Positions 1-8,635 of a stretch of DNA of 64,000 bases are shown one piece after another. Within the stretch, counting starts at the first letter, position 1; the number at the start of each line of letters is the position of its first letter. A program made the translations under genes and the position numbers. The DNA is from JAJPXC01 sp964517875 (GTDB lineage: Bacteria; Bacteroidota; Bacteroidia; Bacteroidales; Muribaculaceae). The stretch lies in contig CAZFEU010000001.1 in assembly GCA_964517875.1 (NCBI GenBank), forward strand, positions 124,001 to 188,000. The letters run 5' to 3'. Below the pieces are notes generated by a model that saw only the letters and a program-made list of their open reading frames with translations, was not told where the DNA came from and made no database searches.

Positions 1-2
1 AA

Positions 3-1625
3 GGTTACGAGCCTTACACCACTACCGCCACTATCAAGGAAGGATCGCAGGACGGCACAACTCCCGATTACATTACCTTCCTCGATGTAGCTCTTACCAA
101 TATAGCACCTGCCAAGGTTGCATCTATTTCGCTTACCGACCTCGATGCTGTTACTCCCCTTCAGCCACTTGCTATAACTTTCACCCGTAATATGGATCGC
201 GAGTCGGTAGAGAAAGCATTCTCAATCAACCATAATGGTAAAGTTGAGCTTTCATGGGCCAACGATTACACCCTGCTTGTTGATCTCAATCAACTCTTGC
301 CCGAGTGGGACTACACCATTACCATTGATGGCTCAACCGCTCGCAACAAAGCTACAAACCAGCTCCTCGACGGTGATGGAGATGGTGTAGAGGGTGGCAA
401 CTATACCCTTACCTTCACCATGGCTGAGCCCGACCTCGATGCTCCGGTTATTGTGCAGACTTATCCCGCCGATGGTGGTGAAGCTGCCTTTGACCAGCGT
501 CCAGTAATCGGTATCGAGTTCAACGAGGAAGTGAATTGGAACGAGGACAATATGGCCGACTTCGTTACCGTTACCGACGCATCCGGTAATGTATACCCCG
601 GCAAGCTTGTGCACGCTGTGACACTCGGCAAGTCTTTCCTCCAATACTATCTTGACAAAGATCTTCCCCTTGACCGCACATTCCTCGTTACCCTCAAAGC
701 TGGTGTGCCCGACATGTATGGCAACACTACCGACAAGGACTCACACTTCCGCTTCATGTCGGAATACCGTCGCATGACAGACAGCAAGATGCTCCAGGAC
801 ATGAACGAAATAGCCAACTGGTGGGCTCCCGGAGGATCAGGTTCTACAAAGGGTATAATCATTGATGACTCCTCTATCGCATTGAGCTCACTCACATGCT
901 CTACAGATGCTGACAATACTGGCTCAATGCAGATGACTTATGTATTCGATATCGAAGCTGCGACACCTCTGTGGAACATACGCGAATACTGGAACAAGGG
1001 TAACTCAATCTTGATGAATGAAACTGAGAATTGTGCTCTCCGCGCTCATCTTTACGGCGACGCTTCAAACAACACAGTTTCAATCATGGCTCGCGTGAAA
1101 TCGACCAACGGCCTTAACCACGGAGAACAAATGCCTATCAACTTCCGCGGATGGCGTCCATTGGTTTTCGACCTCAATACCGAAGGAGAGGCATTCACCG
1201 GCGACGGTTCTATGTCAGCACCCATCTATATCGACTCATTCTTCATGATCCACGAGGACATTGATCCTGACGACGAGGAAATTCCCTTCCAGGAATGGGA
1301 AGGCAAGGTCAACTTCGACAACCTGATGTGGACTAAGTGGGACTATGAGAACTCTGAGCGCAATGCCAACATAGAGGATATTGCAATCCCTGACTCAGGT
1401 GTAGCTAATGTAGCCGCCGACAAGGGCGCTATATCCTTCGACGGCAACTATGCTTCAGTAGCTACCAATGCCACCGTTTACGGCATTGAGGTATACAACA
1501 TAGCCGGAGCACGTGTAGCAGTAGCTAAGGCTTCTCGCATCAACGTAGCATCACTGTCAAACGGTGTTTATGTAGTGCGCGCCTTGACATCGGCTGGAGC
1601 AATCAACGCCAAGATTGTGAAATAA
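3..1625 (+). CDS. secreted multi-domain Ig-like (Big_5) protein with T9SS-like C-terminal tail, 5' truncated
   Basis: The frame is open from the first bases of the window, so this is the last 540 residues of a larger protein. It has at least two SbsA/Big_5-like Ig modules. One ends near the NYTLTFTM stretch. The next begins with DAPVIVQTYPADG and ends at HFRFMSEY. A region of about 190 residues rich in Trp, Asp and Asn follows and resembles a beta-sandwich, but I do not recognise its family. The last ~50 residues (IEVYNIAGARV, then LSNGVYVVRA and a final KIVK) match the type A sorting tail used by Bacteroidota type IX secretion. Export to the cell surface is inferred. The catalytic or binding part, if any, lies upstream of the window. 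A strong hairpin follows the stop. Confidence 0.75.
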   Translation, partial: GYEPYTTTATIKEGSQDGTTPDYITFLDVALTNIAPAKVASISLTDLDAVTPLQPLAITFTRNMDRESVEKAFSINHNGKVELSWANDYTLLVDLNQLLPEWDYTITIDGSTARNKATNQLLDGDGDGVEGGNYTLTFTMAEPDLDAPVIVQTYPADGGEAAFDQRPVIGIEFNEEVNWNEDNMADFVTVTDASGNVYPGKLVHAVTLGKSFLQYYLDKDLPLDRTFLVTLKAGVPDMYGNTTDKDSHFRFMSEYRRMTDSKMLQDMNEIANWWAPGGSGSTKGIIIDDSSIALSSLTCSTDADNTGSMQMTYVFDIEAATPLWNIREYWNKGNSILMNETENCALRAHLYGDASNNTVSIMARVKSTNGLNHGEQMPINFRGWRPLVFDLNTEGEAFTGDGSMSAPIYIDSFFMIHEDIDPDDEEIPFQEWEGKVNFDNLMWTKWDYENSERNANIEDIAIPDSGVANVAADKGAISFDGNYASVATNATVYGIEVYNIAGARVAVAKASRINVASLSNGVYVVRALTSAGAINAKIVK

Positions 1626-1656
1626 AGCTATATACCACTTAAATAGGTAACTTCTC

Positions 1657-1690
1657 AAGCGGACTGAGCCATTAGTGACTCAGTCCGCTT
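1657..1690 (+). terminator. hairpin terminator after the Ig-like protein
   Basis: A perfect 12-bp stem (AAGCGGACTGAG at 1657-1668 with CTCAGTCCGCTT at 1679-1690) closes a 10-nt loop 32 bp after the stop codon. The T tract is weak, which is common for terminators in this group. Confidence 0.7.
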
Positions 1691-1732
1691 AATATTCCCG
1701 GTCGACGAGTTAAATTTATCACTGTCAATGAT

Positions 1733-1760
1733 TGAATATTAAAAAGAATCAGTATCTTTG
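1733..1760 (+). promoter_or_regulatory. Bacteroidota-type promoter of the ROK kinase gene
   Basis: The -7 box TATCTTTG lies at 1753-1760, and a TTG -33 element at 1733-1735 is 17 bp upstream. The predicted transcript start is near 1766, giving a leader of about 50 nt before the ATG at 1818. Confidence 0.6.
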
Positions 1761-1817
1761 TAGTGTTGATGAAAATAACAAATCACTTATTATAATAGCT
1801 TTAAACAGACCAAAACC

Positions 1818-2831
1818 ATGAGTAAACCCTATGTACTTGGTATCGATATAGGTGGTACCAACTCCGTATTCGGACTTGTAGATGCACGAGGCGTGGTAAT
1901 AGCCAGCGGCTCGATCAAAACCGCAAAGCACAACAACATTTACGACTATATCGACGAACTCTACAATGAATCAATGCACCTGATGAAAGCGCACGACGCA
2001 GTTGATAAGGTGCACGGAATCGGTATTGGCGCTCCTAACGCCAACTACTTCACTGGTGTAATTGAGGATGGTGTCAACCTGCCTTGGCCTACACCCATAC
2101 CTTTGGCACAGCTCGTCAGCGAAAAATTCGGCATCCCCGTTGCTATCACCAACGACGCTAACGCAGCCGCCATTGGCGAAATGACTTACGGCGCAGCACG
2201 AGGGCTTAAAGATTTTATCATGATCACTCTCGGCACTGGCGTGGGAAGCGGTATAGTAGTAAACGGCCAACTGGTTTATGGCCATGATGGTTTTGCCGGC
2301 GAGCTCGGCCACCTGATTGTTAAGCGCAACAACGGCCGCTTATGCGGTTGTGGCCGTTCAGGCTGCCTTGAGGCTTACTGCTCGGCAACCGGTGTGGCAC
2401 GCACCGCCCGCGAGTTCCTTGAGCTACGTCCCAACGAACCCTCATTGCTCCGTAACTACCAGATCGATTCCATCACCTCAAAGGATGTATACGATGCTGC
2501 CGTAGCAGGCGATAAACTGGCAAAAGAAATCTTTGAATACACCGGCACTATTCTTGGTGAAGCCCTCGCCGACATGACCGTGTTCTCATCACCTGAAGCA
2601 TTCATACTCTTTGGTGGACTTGCCAAGTCAGGAGATTTGCTTATGAAGCCCCTGCGCAATGCTATGGAGAAGAATATGATGCCCATCTTCAAGGGAAAAG
2701 TGAAAGTGCTCCTATCAGAGCTTAAGGAAGCCGATGCGGCGGTACTCGGCGCGAGCGCCCTTGGATGGGAAGCAAAGCCTATGGTAAACATAGTGCCCCC
2801 CGCTACCTCATCGGGCATTCTTCCGGCATAA
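1818..2831 (+). CDS. ROK family glucokinase / sugar kinase
   Basis: A cytoplasmic ATP-dependent sugar kinase of 337 residues, the usual ROK length. The N-terminal phosphate-binding loop LGIDIGGTN is at residues 7-15. The catalytic Asp is D113 in the TND motif. The ROK zinc site is formed by H165 (in GELGH) and the cysteines C176, C178 and C183 in CGCGRSGC, and all are intact. Glucose is the most likely substrate by family, but N-acetylmannosamine or another hexose cannot be excluded from sequence. It is a single-gene transcript with its own promoter and a strong terminator. No sugar transporter or hydrolase gene is adjacent. Confidence 0.88.
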   Translation: MSKPYVLGIDIGGTNSVFGLVDARGVVIASGSIKTAKHNNIYDYIDELYNESMHLMKAHDAVDKVHGIGIGAPNANYFTGVIEDGVNLPWPTPIPLAQLVSEKFGIPVAITNDANAAAIGEMTYGAARGLKDFIMITLGTGVGSGIVVNGQLVYGHDGFAGELGHLIVKRNNGRLCGCGRSGCLEAYCSATGVARTAREFLELRPNEPSLLRNYQIDSITSKDVYDAAVAGDKLAKEIFEYTGTILGEALADMTVFSSPEAFILFGGLAKSGDLLMKPLRNAMEKNMMPIFKGKVKVLLSELKEADAAVLGASALGWEAKPMVNIVPPATSSGILPA

Positions 2832-2853
2832 GATACACTTATTTTAAGATAGT

Positions 2854-2901
2854 AGTCTACCCACAATCGTCGATAATGCGAATTGTGGGTAGACTTTTTT
2901 T
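2854..2901 (+). terminator. intrinsic terminator of the ROK kinase gene
   Basis: A perfect 14-bp stem (AGTCTACCCACAAT at 2854-2867 with its complement at 2882-2895) is followed directly by a run of T to 2901. Confidence 0.9.
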
Positions 2902-2920
2902 AACGAAATGATTTTTTATG

Positions 2921-2929
2921 TAATCTTTG
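2921..2929 (+). promoter_or_regulatory. weak candidate -7 element for the DUF3298 lipoprotein gene
   Basis: TAATCTTTG has the TA and TTTG parts of the -7 box but three bases between them instead of two. It lies 52 bp before the ATG and just after the upstream terminator. No clear -33 element is seen. Confidence 0.35.
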
Positions 2930-2980
2930 TGCCACTAATATGTGTTATAGAGATATATCAACTTCAACTATAAAGAATCT

Positions 2981-3859
2981 ATGAGACCTACCAAAATCTT
3001 TAATGCAATATGCATTTCGGCCACATTGACAGCCGGATTGACAATGGCATCATGCGATGGCAGTAAAATGAAAACTGCCCATGACGAGTCAAAACAAGAA
3101 TCAGCCAATAAATCTTTTGCCGACGAAACCAATGGCACAAATATTCAATTCATTTCGTATGAAGACTCCATAATCATCGAATTGCCATCGATGACTGAAC
3201 TGGTAGGTAAGCCCAGCTATGCCACAATGGCAACTTCTGGTGTTTTTCCCATCAGCTGGGGCAACATAGACATCAAGCCTTTACAGCAACGCCTTACACA
3301 GATCGCCTATGGCACTGACAATACTGTACTCAAGGAAGCGATTGAGCATTACGCCCTTCACCCGGCTTTAGTGGAAGACAACGAACCGGTGATGCTTGCC
3401 CCCCCAACGCTACTTAACGACAGCACCATGTCGGAGCAACAAGCCGTAATCGCAGTTGAATCCATGGACTCTAACATCCTATCAATGAGTGTATACAGCT
3501 ATACATATCCATATGGAGCCGCACACGGCAATTACGGTACTACATATGTAAATTACTACATACCCACTGCTCAGGTGATTGACCAGACCAACCTGTTCGA
3601 CGAAACTAAGCACAACGATATTATCAAAGTAATCCGTAAAAATGCGAAAGAACAGTACGCATATCCAGGATCAATGGTCGACCCATCGGAAATCAATTCC
3701 TTTGAGAACTTTTATATCACACCTACGGCAGTGACATTTGTATACGCACCATATGAGATAGCGCCATACGCAGCTGGGGAAGTGAGCATCGAGGTCACAC
3801 CCTATGAACTCTACGACTATCTCACATCGTTAGGAAAGGAAGTATTCAACTACGAATAA
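2981..3859 (+). CDS. DUF3298/RsiV-like lipoprotein
   Basis: A 292-residue predicted lipoprotein. A short basic N-terminus and a hydrophobic stretch end in the lipobox MASC, with lipidation at C25. The C-terminal half carries the signature of DUF3298 domains: a Tyr-rich stretch with GAAHGNYG, then FVYAPYEIAPYAAGE and VEVTPYELYDYL-type ending. These domains resemble the extracellular part of the anti-sigma factor RsiV, which binds lysozyme. This protein has no cytoplasmic anti-sigma region, so such a role is not claimed. It stands alone between two hairpins. Confidence 0.75.
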   Translation: MRPTKIFNAICISATLTAGLTMASCDGSKMKTAHDESKQESANKSFADETNGTNIQFISYEDSIIIELPSMTELVGKPSYATMATSGVFPISWGNIDIKPLQQRLTQIAYGTDNTVLKEAIEHYALHPALVEDNEPVMLAPPTLLNDSTMSEQQAVIAVESMDSNILSMSVYSYTYPYGAAHGNYGTTYVNYYIPTAQVIDQTNLFDETKHNDIIKVIRKNAKEQYAYPGSMVDPSEINSFENFYITPTAVTFVYAPYEIAPYAAGEVSIEVTPYELYDYLTSLGKEVFNYE

Positions 3860-3889
3860 TTCAACTACAGAAAAATAAGAATATTATAC

Positions 3890-3930
3890 ATCAAGCCCCA
3901 TCACGATTTTGAAATGTGATGGGGCTTGAT
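3890..3930. terminator. hairpin between convergent lipoprotein and SIMPL genes
   Basis: A perfect 15-bp stem (3890-3904 with 3916-3930, core CAAGCCCCATCAC) closes an 11-nt loop between two convergent genes. Neither side has a T run, so termination on either strand is inferred from position and strength. Confidence 0.65.
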
Positions 3931-3987
3931 TATGTATTACACTCAGGCCATTACCCTAATAGGGTAAACTCCTCTGATGAATATGAG

Positions 3988-4695
3988 TTAGTCCTCGATA
4001 TAGTAGCTAAGATAAGTTACCACTCTTACATTTTTGATATAGGGTGTATATGGGTCACGATCCTCGATTGAAAACTGGCCCTGAGTAGCCGACTCTATCT
4101 TTCCAAGCTTGCTCCCCGAATCCTCGGCAAATTTTTCACCGGCTTCTCGTGCCTTTTTCGTTGCTTCGGCAATCATTTCAGGCTTGATATCATTAAGACC
4201 AGTGAACTCATATAAAGGTTGATACTGATAATCGCCCGCACATACAGCAACCCCCTTCTTCATCAGGTCGGCCTGCTTCTGCATCAAATTATTTACCTTG
4301 TCCACTTTATCGCTGGTGACAGTAATCACCGAAGTTACATTATATCGATACGTGTTGTAAGCTGATCCATAATTGTCTGCCTCACGATCATGTACCACCG
4401 GTGCGTTGACCGTGATTTCATTCTCCGAAATTCCTTCTGATTTCAGAAATTCCAAGATGATGGCATTGGTAGTGTTGATGTGATCATAAAGGTCGTGGAG
4501 GTCATTACCCACTTCCTTGCTTACGATCGGCCATGTCACTTTGTTAGCCTTAACTTCACGCTCAGCCAAACCTCTTACATCAACCAGACGTTTCTGCCGT
4601 GCCATTGCGTCAAATCCAGCCTTGATACAGAATCCGAGGCCAATAAATCCAAGTGCTATAATCAGCGCCGGTAATAGTTTTTTGATAAGATCCAT
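3988..4695 (-). CDS. SIMPL domain (DUF541) envelope protein
   Basis: A 235-residue protein with one N-terminal hydrophobic anchor (about residues 9-28) and a long SIMPL/DUF541 domain. It keeps the characteristic VDVRGLAEREVKAN start and an alternating hydrophobic pattern, with VRVVTYLSYYIED at the end. SIMPL proteins are periplasmic or envelope proteins linked to oxidative or membrane stress, and their biochemical role is poorly defined. It is the last gene of a minus-strand cluster 51 bp after the CPA2 antiporter, so co-transcription is likely. Confidence 0.8.
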   Translation of the reverse strand: MDLIKKLLPALIIALGFIGLGFCIKAGFDAMARQKRLVDVRGLAEREVKANKVTWPIVSKEVGNDLHDLYDHINTTNAIILEFLKSEGISENEITVNAPVVHDREADNYGSAYNTYRYNVTSVITVTSDKVDKVNNLMQKQADLMKKGVAVCAGDYQYQPLYEFTGLNDIKPEMIAEATKKAREAGEKFAEDSGSKLGKIESATQGQFSIEDRDPYTPYIKNVRVVTYLSYYIED

Positions 4696-4746
4696 TAAAT
4701 TAATTTGTTAAAAATTCATCACTTAGGAGGAAGGGTAGGGCATCTG

Positions 4747-7035
4747 TCAGGCTTCACCTGGATTTAGAGAAGCCGTAAGCTTTGGATCGCCCACTATCCA
4801 CACCACATCACCAGTCTCGAATCGTTCGTTACCATCAATTGTCACAAACTCCTCTCCACGTTGAAGCGCAAGCACGAGTGCTGAATAATCACGTCGCAGA
4901 TTGGCCGAAACCGCACTCTTCCCTATTAACGGAGATGAATCGCCAAGGGATATAGCTGTAAGTTTGAATTTTGATGGGTCAGCAGTAGTTTCTCCCGATT
5001 GTCCTTGGGCTTCAACAATGGGGAGGAGGCGTTGTATCTGCTCGTCAGTGCCCACCACCGATATGACATCGAGAGGGAAAATGCGGGTATCGCCCGAGGG
5101 GAGTGGAATGCCTTCACCTCCACGCTGTATGCCTACGAGATTTACTCCATATTTTTGTCGAAGATTGGAGTGTATCAGTCGTTCTCCTACAAATGGGCAA
5201 CCATATCCTACCGTCATATACGCAAGGTGCAAATTTGAAATCACATTGTTATTTCGCCCCGACCTGCGCAGGTCACGCTCATTAAGATTGTTGAGAAATT
5301 TTGACTCTATACTGCGTAATTGCTCACGGATACGCGATGACACCAACATGAACATTATGAAACAAATCAACAATCCTCCTACAAAACCTACGGTAAGAGA
5401 ATACAGATAACTCAGCACATATATTACAAATCCAATCGTGATAAACCATCGTATCATGGTCATCACGGTCAGAGGCACATCATAAAAAGCATTTTCTGCC
5501 TTTAACCGTTCACGTTCCACTTTTTTCGACGCAGGCAGTGATAAGGCCAGCAGGAATGGCGACATGGCACCAAGAGTAATAACACTACCGATGATTCGTC
5601 CCCATTGAGGAATTACTTCAAGCAACCATGGCATAAGGAACATACGAGACATCAAGCACATGGCTATCAGCACTATAGAGTAGAGTACTATTCTCCACAG
5701 ATATCGCTGGATCACCGAACGCCATAAGATTTTGGTAGCATTCTCGGCAGTAGCGCTGCTGGTATATCGGTCAATAAGGAAATGGAGCCGTACAGGCAAG
5801 TGGCGTTCCACAAAACCATATACGGGATCGGCAGCCTTAATGACATATGGGGTGGTAAATGTGGTGAGAACAGAAACCGCCACTACTATCGGATATAGTG
5901 CCGGATCAATCACTCCCAACGATAGTCCAAGTGTAGCGATTATAAATGAGAACTCACCAATTTGAGTCAAGGAGAATCCCGATTGTATCGCTATCCGCAA
6001 CGACTGCCCCGTAACAAGCATACCTGTAGTGCCGAAAAGAATACCCCCACAAATCACCGTGGCCGAGAGGATAAGTATGGGTCTCCAGTACTCCACCAGA
6101 GCTTCGGGGCTCACCATCATACCCACAGATATAAAAAACACAGCTCCAAAAAGATCCTTAACAGGTTGGGTCACTGTCTCGATTCTCTCAGCCATACTTG
6201 TTCCTGCAAGGATTGACCCCATCACGAAAGCTCCCAATGCCAGTGAAAAGCCACAAAGCACCGAGAATACCGCCATTCCCAGACATAAGGCCATAGATAC
6301 GACGAGCAAAATTTCGGAGTTAAGAAATTGGCGTACACTGTTGAGAAACGATGGAATCACATACACGCCCACCACGGTCCATATAATCAAGAAGAAACCC
6401 AACTTTGCTATGCTATAGAGCAGCTCCGAGCCTTCCACACTATTGTTGATGGCTATGGATGATAGAATCACCATTAATAACACCGCTACAAGGTCCTCAA
6501 CAATAAGCACTCCGAAAACCAGTGATGCAAACTTACGTTGTCGTAATCCCAAATCATTAAAAGCCTTTAAGATAATGGTAGTAGAAGACATTGAAATCAT
6601 ACCGCCTAAAAACAGGCAGTTGATAGTAGTAAATCCCCAGAATTTACCTATCACAAAACCTACCGTCGACATGCCTGTGACTATAATTAATGTAGTAACA
6701 CCAGCCGATCCACCCACATTGAGCAATTTCTTAAAGCTGAACTCCAAACCTAATGAAAACAGCATAATTACAATACCCAATTCAGCCCAAAAATCAATAT
6801 TTGCTTGAGTAGTTACAGATGGAAGATATTCAAAATTGGGACTTGCAAGGAAGCCCGCCACAATATATCCAAGCACTACAGGCTGCTTAATCTTTTTGAA
6901 AAGCAGAGTTACCGCGCCTCCAAGCAGCAAAATGAATGCCAGGTCAGAAATTAGTCCTTCAATCTGGACATCACCTGCCACTTCAGCCACCGGCTGAGCC
7001 GAGGCGACAATCAGTGACAATATAGTTGACAACAT
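4747..7035 (-). CDS. CPA2 family K+(Na+)/H+ antiporter with two TrkA-C domains
   Basis: A 762-residue inner-membrane antiporter of the KefB/CPA2 type. After a short hydrophobic N-terminus, a Na_H_Exchanger domain of about 12 membrane segments spans roughly residues 25-400. Extra membrane helices follow near 440-590. Two RCK C-terminal (TrkA-C) ligand-binding domains sit at about 606-690 and 691-762. No Rossmann-type TrkA-N domain is visible, so NAD(H) gating as in KefB is unlikely. TrkA-C domains bind c-di-AMP in some other antiporters, and a cdaA gene lies at 42.5 kb; the link is inference. It starts 15 bp after the upstream coiled-coil gene. Confidence 0.88.
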   Translation of the reverse strand: MLSTILSLIVASAQPVAEVAGDVQIEGLISDLAFILLLGGAVTLLFKKIKQPVVLGYIVAGFLASPNFEYLPSVTTQANIDFWAELGIVIMLFSLGLEFSFKKLLNVGGSAGVTTLIIVTGMSTVGFVIGKFWGFTTINCLFLGGMISMSSTTIILKAFNDLGLRQRKFASLVFGVLIVEDLVAVLLMVILSSIAINNSVEGSELLYSIAKLGFFLIIWTVVGVYVIPSFLNSVRQFLNSEILLVVSMALCLGMAVFSVLCGFSLALGAFVMGSILAGTSMAERIETVTQPVKDLFGAVFFISVGMMVSPEALVEYWRPILILSATVICGGILFGTTGMLVTGQSLRIAIQSGFSLTQIGEFSFIIATLGLSLGVIDPALYPIVVAVSVLTTFTTPYVIKAADPVYGFVERHLPVRLHFLIDRYTSSATAENATKILWRSVIQRYLWRIVLYSIVLIAMCLMSRMFLMPWLLEVIPQWGRIIGSVITLGAMSPFLLALSLPASKKVERERLKAENAFYDVPLTVMTMIRWFITIGFVIYVLSYLYSLTVGFVGGLLICFIMFMLVSSRIREQLRSIESKFLNNLNERDLRRSGRNNNVISNLHLAYMTVGYGCPFVGERLIHSNLRQKYGVNLVGIQRGGEGIPLPSGDTRIFPLDVISVVGTDEQIQRLLPIVEAQGQSGETTADPSKFKLTAISLGDSSPLIGKSAVSANLRRDYSALVLALQRGEEFVTIDGNERFETGDVVWIVGDPKLTASLNPGEA

Positions 7036-7050
7036 GTAATTACGATAAGA

Positions 7051-8160
7051 TTATTTCTTCATTGTAAAGGTCTTTGACCCCAGGCGATAGTTGTCTGAAA
7101 ACAGCTCTACACGGTATTGTCCGGGGTTAAGCGTAGTGGTCACATCATAATATATGGTGACGTTTGAGATTTCTTCACCCTGATATTCAACATCCTTATG
7201 TGCCGTAGAGGCCAGAGATGCACCCTCGAAGTTGAAGTTGCCGGCATTCCCAATCAGGTCGCCCTCGGGCGATGTGATGCGCAGATAGATACGCTTCATA
7301 CCCACCGGTGTGGAATTGTTCTTTGGTATCGTAAATGTTACCTGAAGTTGCTTAGCCTTGGTAATGTTATTCTCTTTTTTGCCGTTCTTTTTAAGGCCTA
7401 TCAAGTCGATACCGGTAACTATTAGCTTTTGAGCGAGATTGATTTGCTCCTTCATCTCAGTATTCTGCCGTGAGTAGTCAGCCACCTGAGTCGACAGGTT
7501 TTGGCTCTGAGTTTTTAATTCTGCATTTTCATTCTTCAGGTCGGCATTTTCTTTGTTAAGTCGGTCAATTTCCTCCACATAGTGGCGCATAATACCCTTG
7601 AGGGTAGCGATTTCATCTTCAAGCTTCTTAATTTGAGCAGCACTCTTGGTTTTTTCACTATTAAGCTCCGCAAGCAGCTTTTCTACATTCTGCTTTGCAG
7701 CCTGATATTTCAAATTAAGCGAATCATTAGCCACAAGCTGCATCTGATTTTCATATTGAGCATACTCCATCTGAATTTCCTGATACTGATTAGCCAGACG
7801 AAGCTCATCGTTGGTAAGTTGGAGATTGGCCAAATCATTCTCTTTTTGTGTCTTTTCGGCAACGACCTCGTCATTCTGCTGCTGTAGAGTCATAATCCAC
7901 AACCCACCGCCAATTAAAGCAACAGCAAGAATTACGGCGAGAATTATAATCACAATCTTAGAATTGTTCTTAGATTTACTTGTGTTTGAATCAGCTTCCT
8001 TGATGTGGGCCTTCAGTTTTTCGGCCGGGTCTACTACCCCTGAGGTTATATCAGCAGGCGCAACATCAATCACTGGAATATCATTATTGCTATCAGATTT
8101 ATCAGAACTGGGATTATTCTTGTTTCCGTTGTGAAGGTTATTGAGCTGATCGAGATTCAT
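7051..8160 (-). CDS. membrane-anchored coiled-coil protein of unknown function
   Basis: I do not recognise a named family. The 369 residues comprise an Asn/Ser/Asp-rich cytoplasmic N-terminus (1-68), one strongly hydrophobic helix (about 69-90), a long Gln/Glu/Lys/Leu heptad region (about 92-245) that should form a coiled coil, and a C-terminal beta-rich domain (about 265-369) with GMKRIYLRITSPEGD and PGQYRVELFSDN. The layout suggests an N-in, C-out bitopic protein that projects a coiled coil into the periplasm. It is first in the cluster with the CPA2 antiporter and the SIMPL gene. Confidence 0.7.
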   Translation of the reverse strand: MNLDQLNNLHNGNKNNPSSDKSDSNNDIPVIDVAPADITSGVVDPAEKLKAHIKEADSNTSKSKNNSKIVIIILAVILAVALIGGGLWIMTLQQQNDEVVAEKTQKENDLANLQLTNDELRLANQYQEIQMEYAQYENQMQLVANDSLNLKYQAAKQNVEKLLAELNSEKTKSAAQIKKLEDEIATLKGIMRHYVEEIDRLNKENADLKNENAELKTQSQNLSTQVADYSRQNTEMKEQINLAQKLIVTGIDLIGLKKNGKKENNITKAKQLQVTFTIPKNNSTPVGMKRIYLRITSPEGDLIGNAGNFNFEGASLASTAHKDVEYQGEEISNVTIYYDVTTTLNPGQYRVELFSDNYRLGSKTFTMKK

Positions 8161-8188
8161 TGTTTTGGGAATAATAAAGAATACTGCA

Positions 8189-8196
8189 CAAAATTA
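8189..8196 (-). promoter_or_regulatory. -7 element of the coiled-coil/antiporter/SIMPL cluster
   Basis: Read on the minus strand this is TAATTTTG, a full match to TAnnTTTG, 28 bp upstream of the ATG. No clean -33 element is visible. Confidence 0.5.
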
Positions 8197-8271
8197 GTGA
8201 TTTGTTTTCGCAGTTTAAAACGTGTTGATAAAATTTCAACACAAAAATTAGAATATGTCATGAAAAGGCTA

Positions 8272-8279
8272 TACATTTG
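8272..8279 (+). promoter_or_regulatory. -7 element of the ferredoxin gene
   Basis: TACATTTG matches TAnnTTTG in full and lies 45 bp before the ATG at 8325. No clear -33 element is seen. Confidence 0.55.
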
Positions 8280-8324
8280 CACGCTGAAAAAACTATTTCG
8301 TATAATATCTAAATCAAAACAATC

Positions 8325-8495
8325 ATGGCTTACGTAATTACTGACCGCTGCGTAGCTTGTGGCACTTGCCAGCCAGTATGCCCCGTAGAGGCTATCTCTG
8401 AGGGCGAAATCTACCACATCGATCCCGACACTTGCATCGAGTGTGGCTCATGCGCTGAAGTTTGCCCCAGCGAGGCTATCATCCCCGGCGAATAA
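8325..8495 (+). CDS. 2[4Fe-4S] ferredoxin
   Basis: A 56-residue bacterial ferredoxin, the normal length for the clostridial type. Two complete cluster motifs CxxCxxCxxxCP are present: C9, C12, C15, C19 and C37, C40, C43, C47. The two halves are an internal repeat. It is a soluble one-electron carrier for anaerobic metabolism, for example with pyruvate:ferredoxin oxidoreductase or hydrogenases. No partner enzyme is adjacent. It has its own -7 box and a strong terminator, so it is probably transcribed alone and strongly. Confidence 0.95.
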   Translation: MAYVITDRCVACGTCQPVCPVEAISEGEIYHIDPDTCIECGSCAEVCPSEAIIPGE

Positions 8496-8522
8496 TCACC
8501 AGGAAAATAGCTTAAACCGAAT

Positions 8523-8566
8523 AATAGGAGATAGGTACTTATTGGAGTGCTTATCTCCTATTTTTT
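8523..8566 (+). terminator. intrinsic terminator of the ferredoxin gene
   Basis: The outer stem AATAGGAGATA (8523-8533) pairs with TATCTCCTATT (8552-8562). An inner GTACT/AGTGC helix extends it, and a T run follows. Confidence 0.85.
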
Positions 8567-8582
8567 GTGCAATTGCCGCCAC

Positions 8583-8615
8583 AAAAAATCGGCCTTCCTA
8601 TTAAGGAAAGCCGAT
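8583..8615 (-). terminator. intrinsic terminator of parA-hisS
   Basis: An 11-bp stem with one mismatch (8588-8598 with 8605-8615) has a run of A on its left, which reads as a T run on the minus strand just after hisS. Confidence 0.8.
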
Positions 8616-8635
8616 AATTTTGTTTGCACCTTCTA

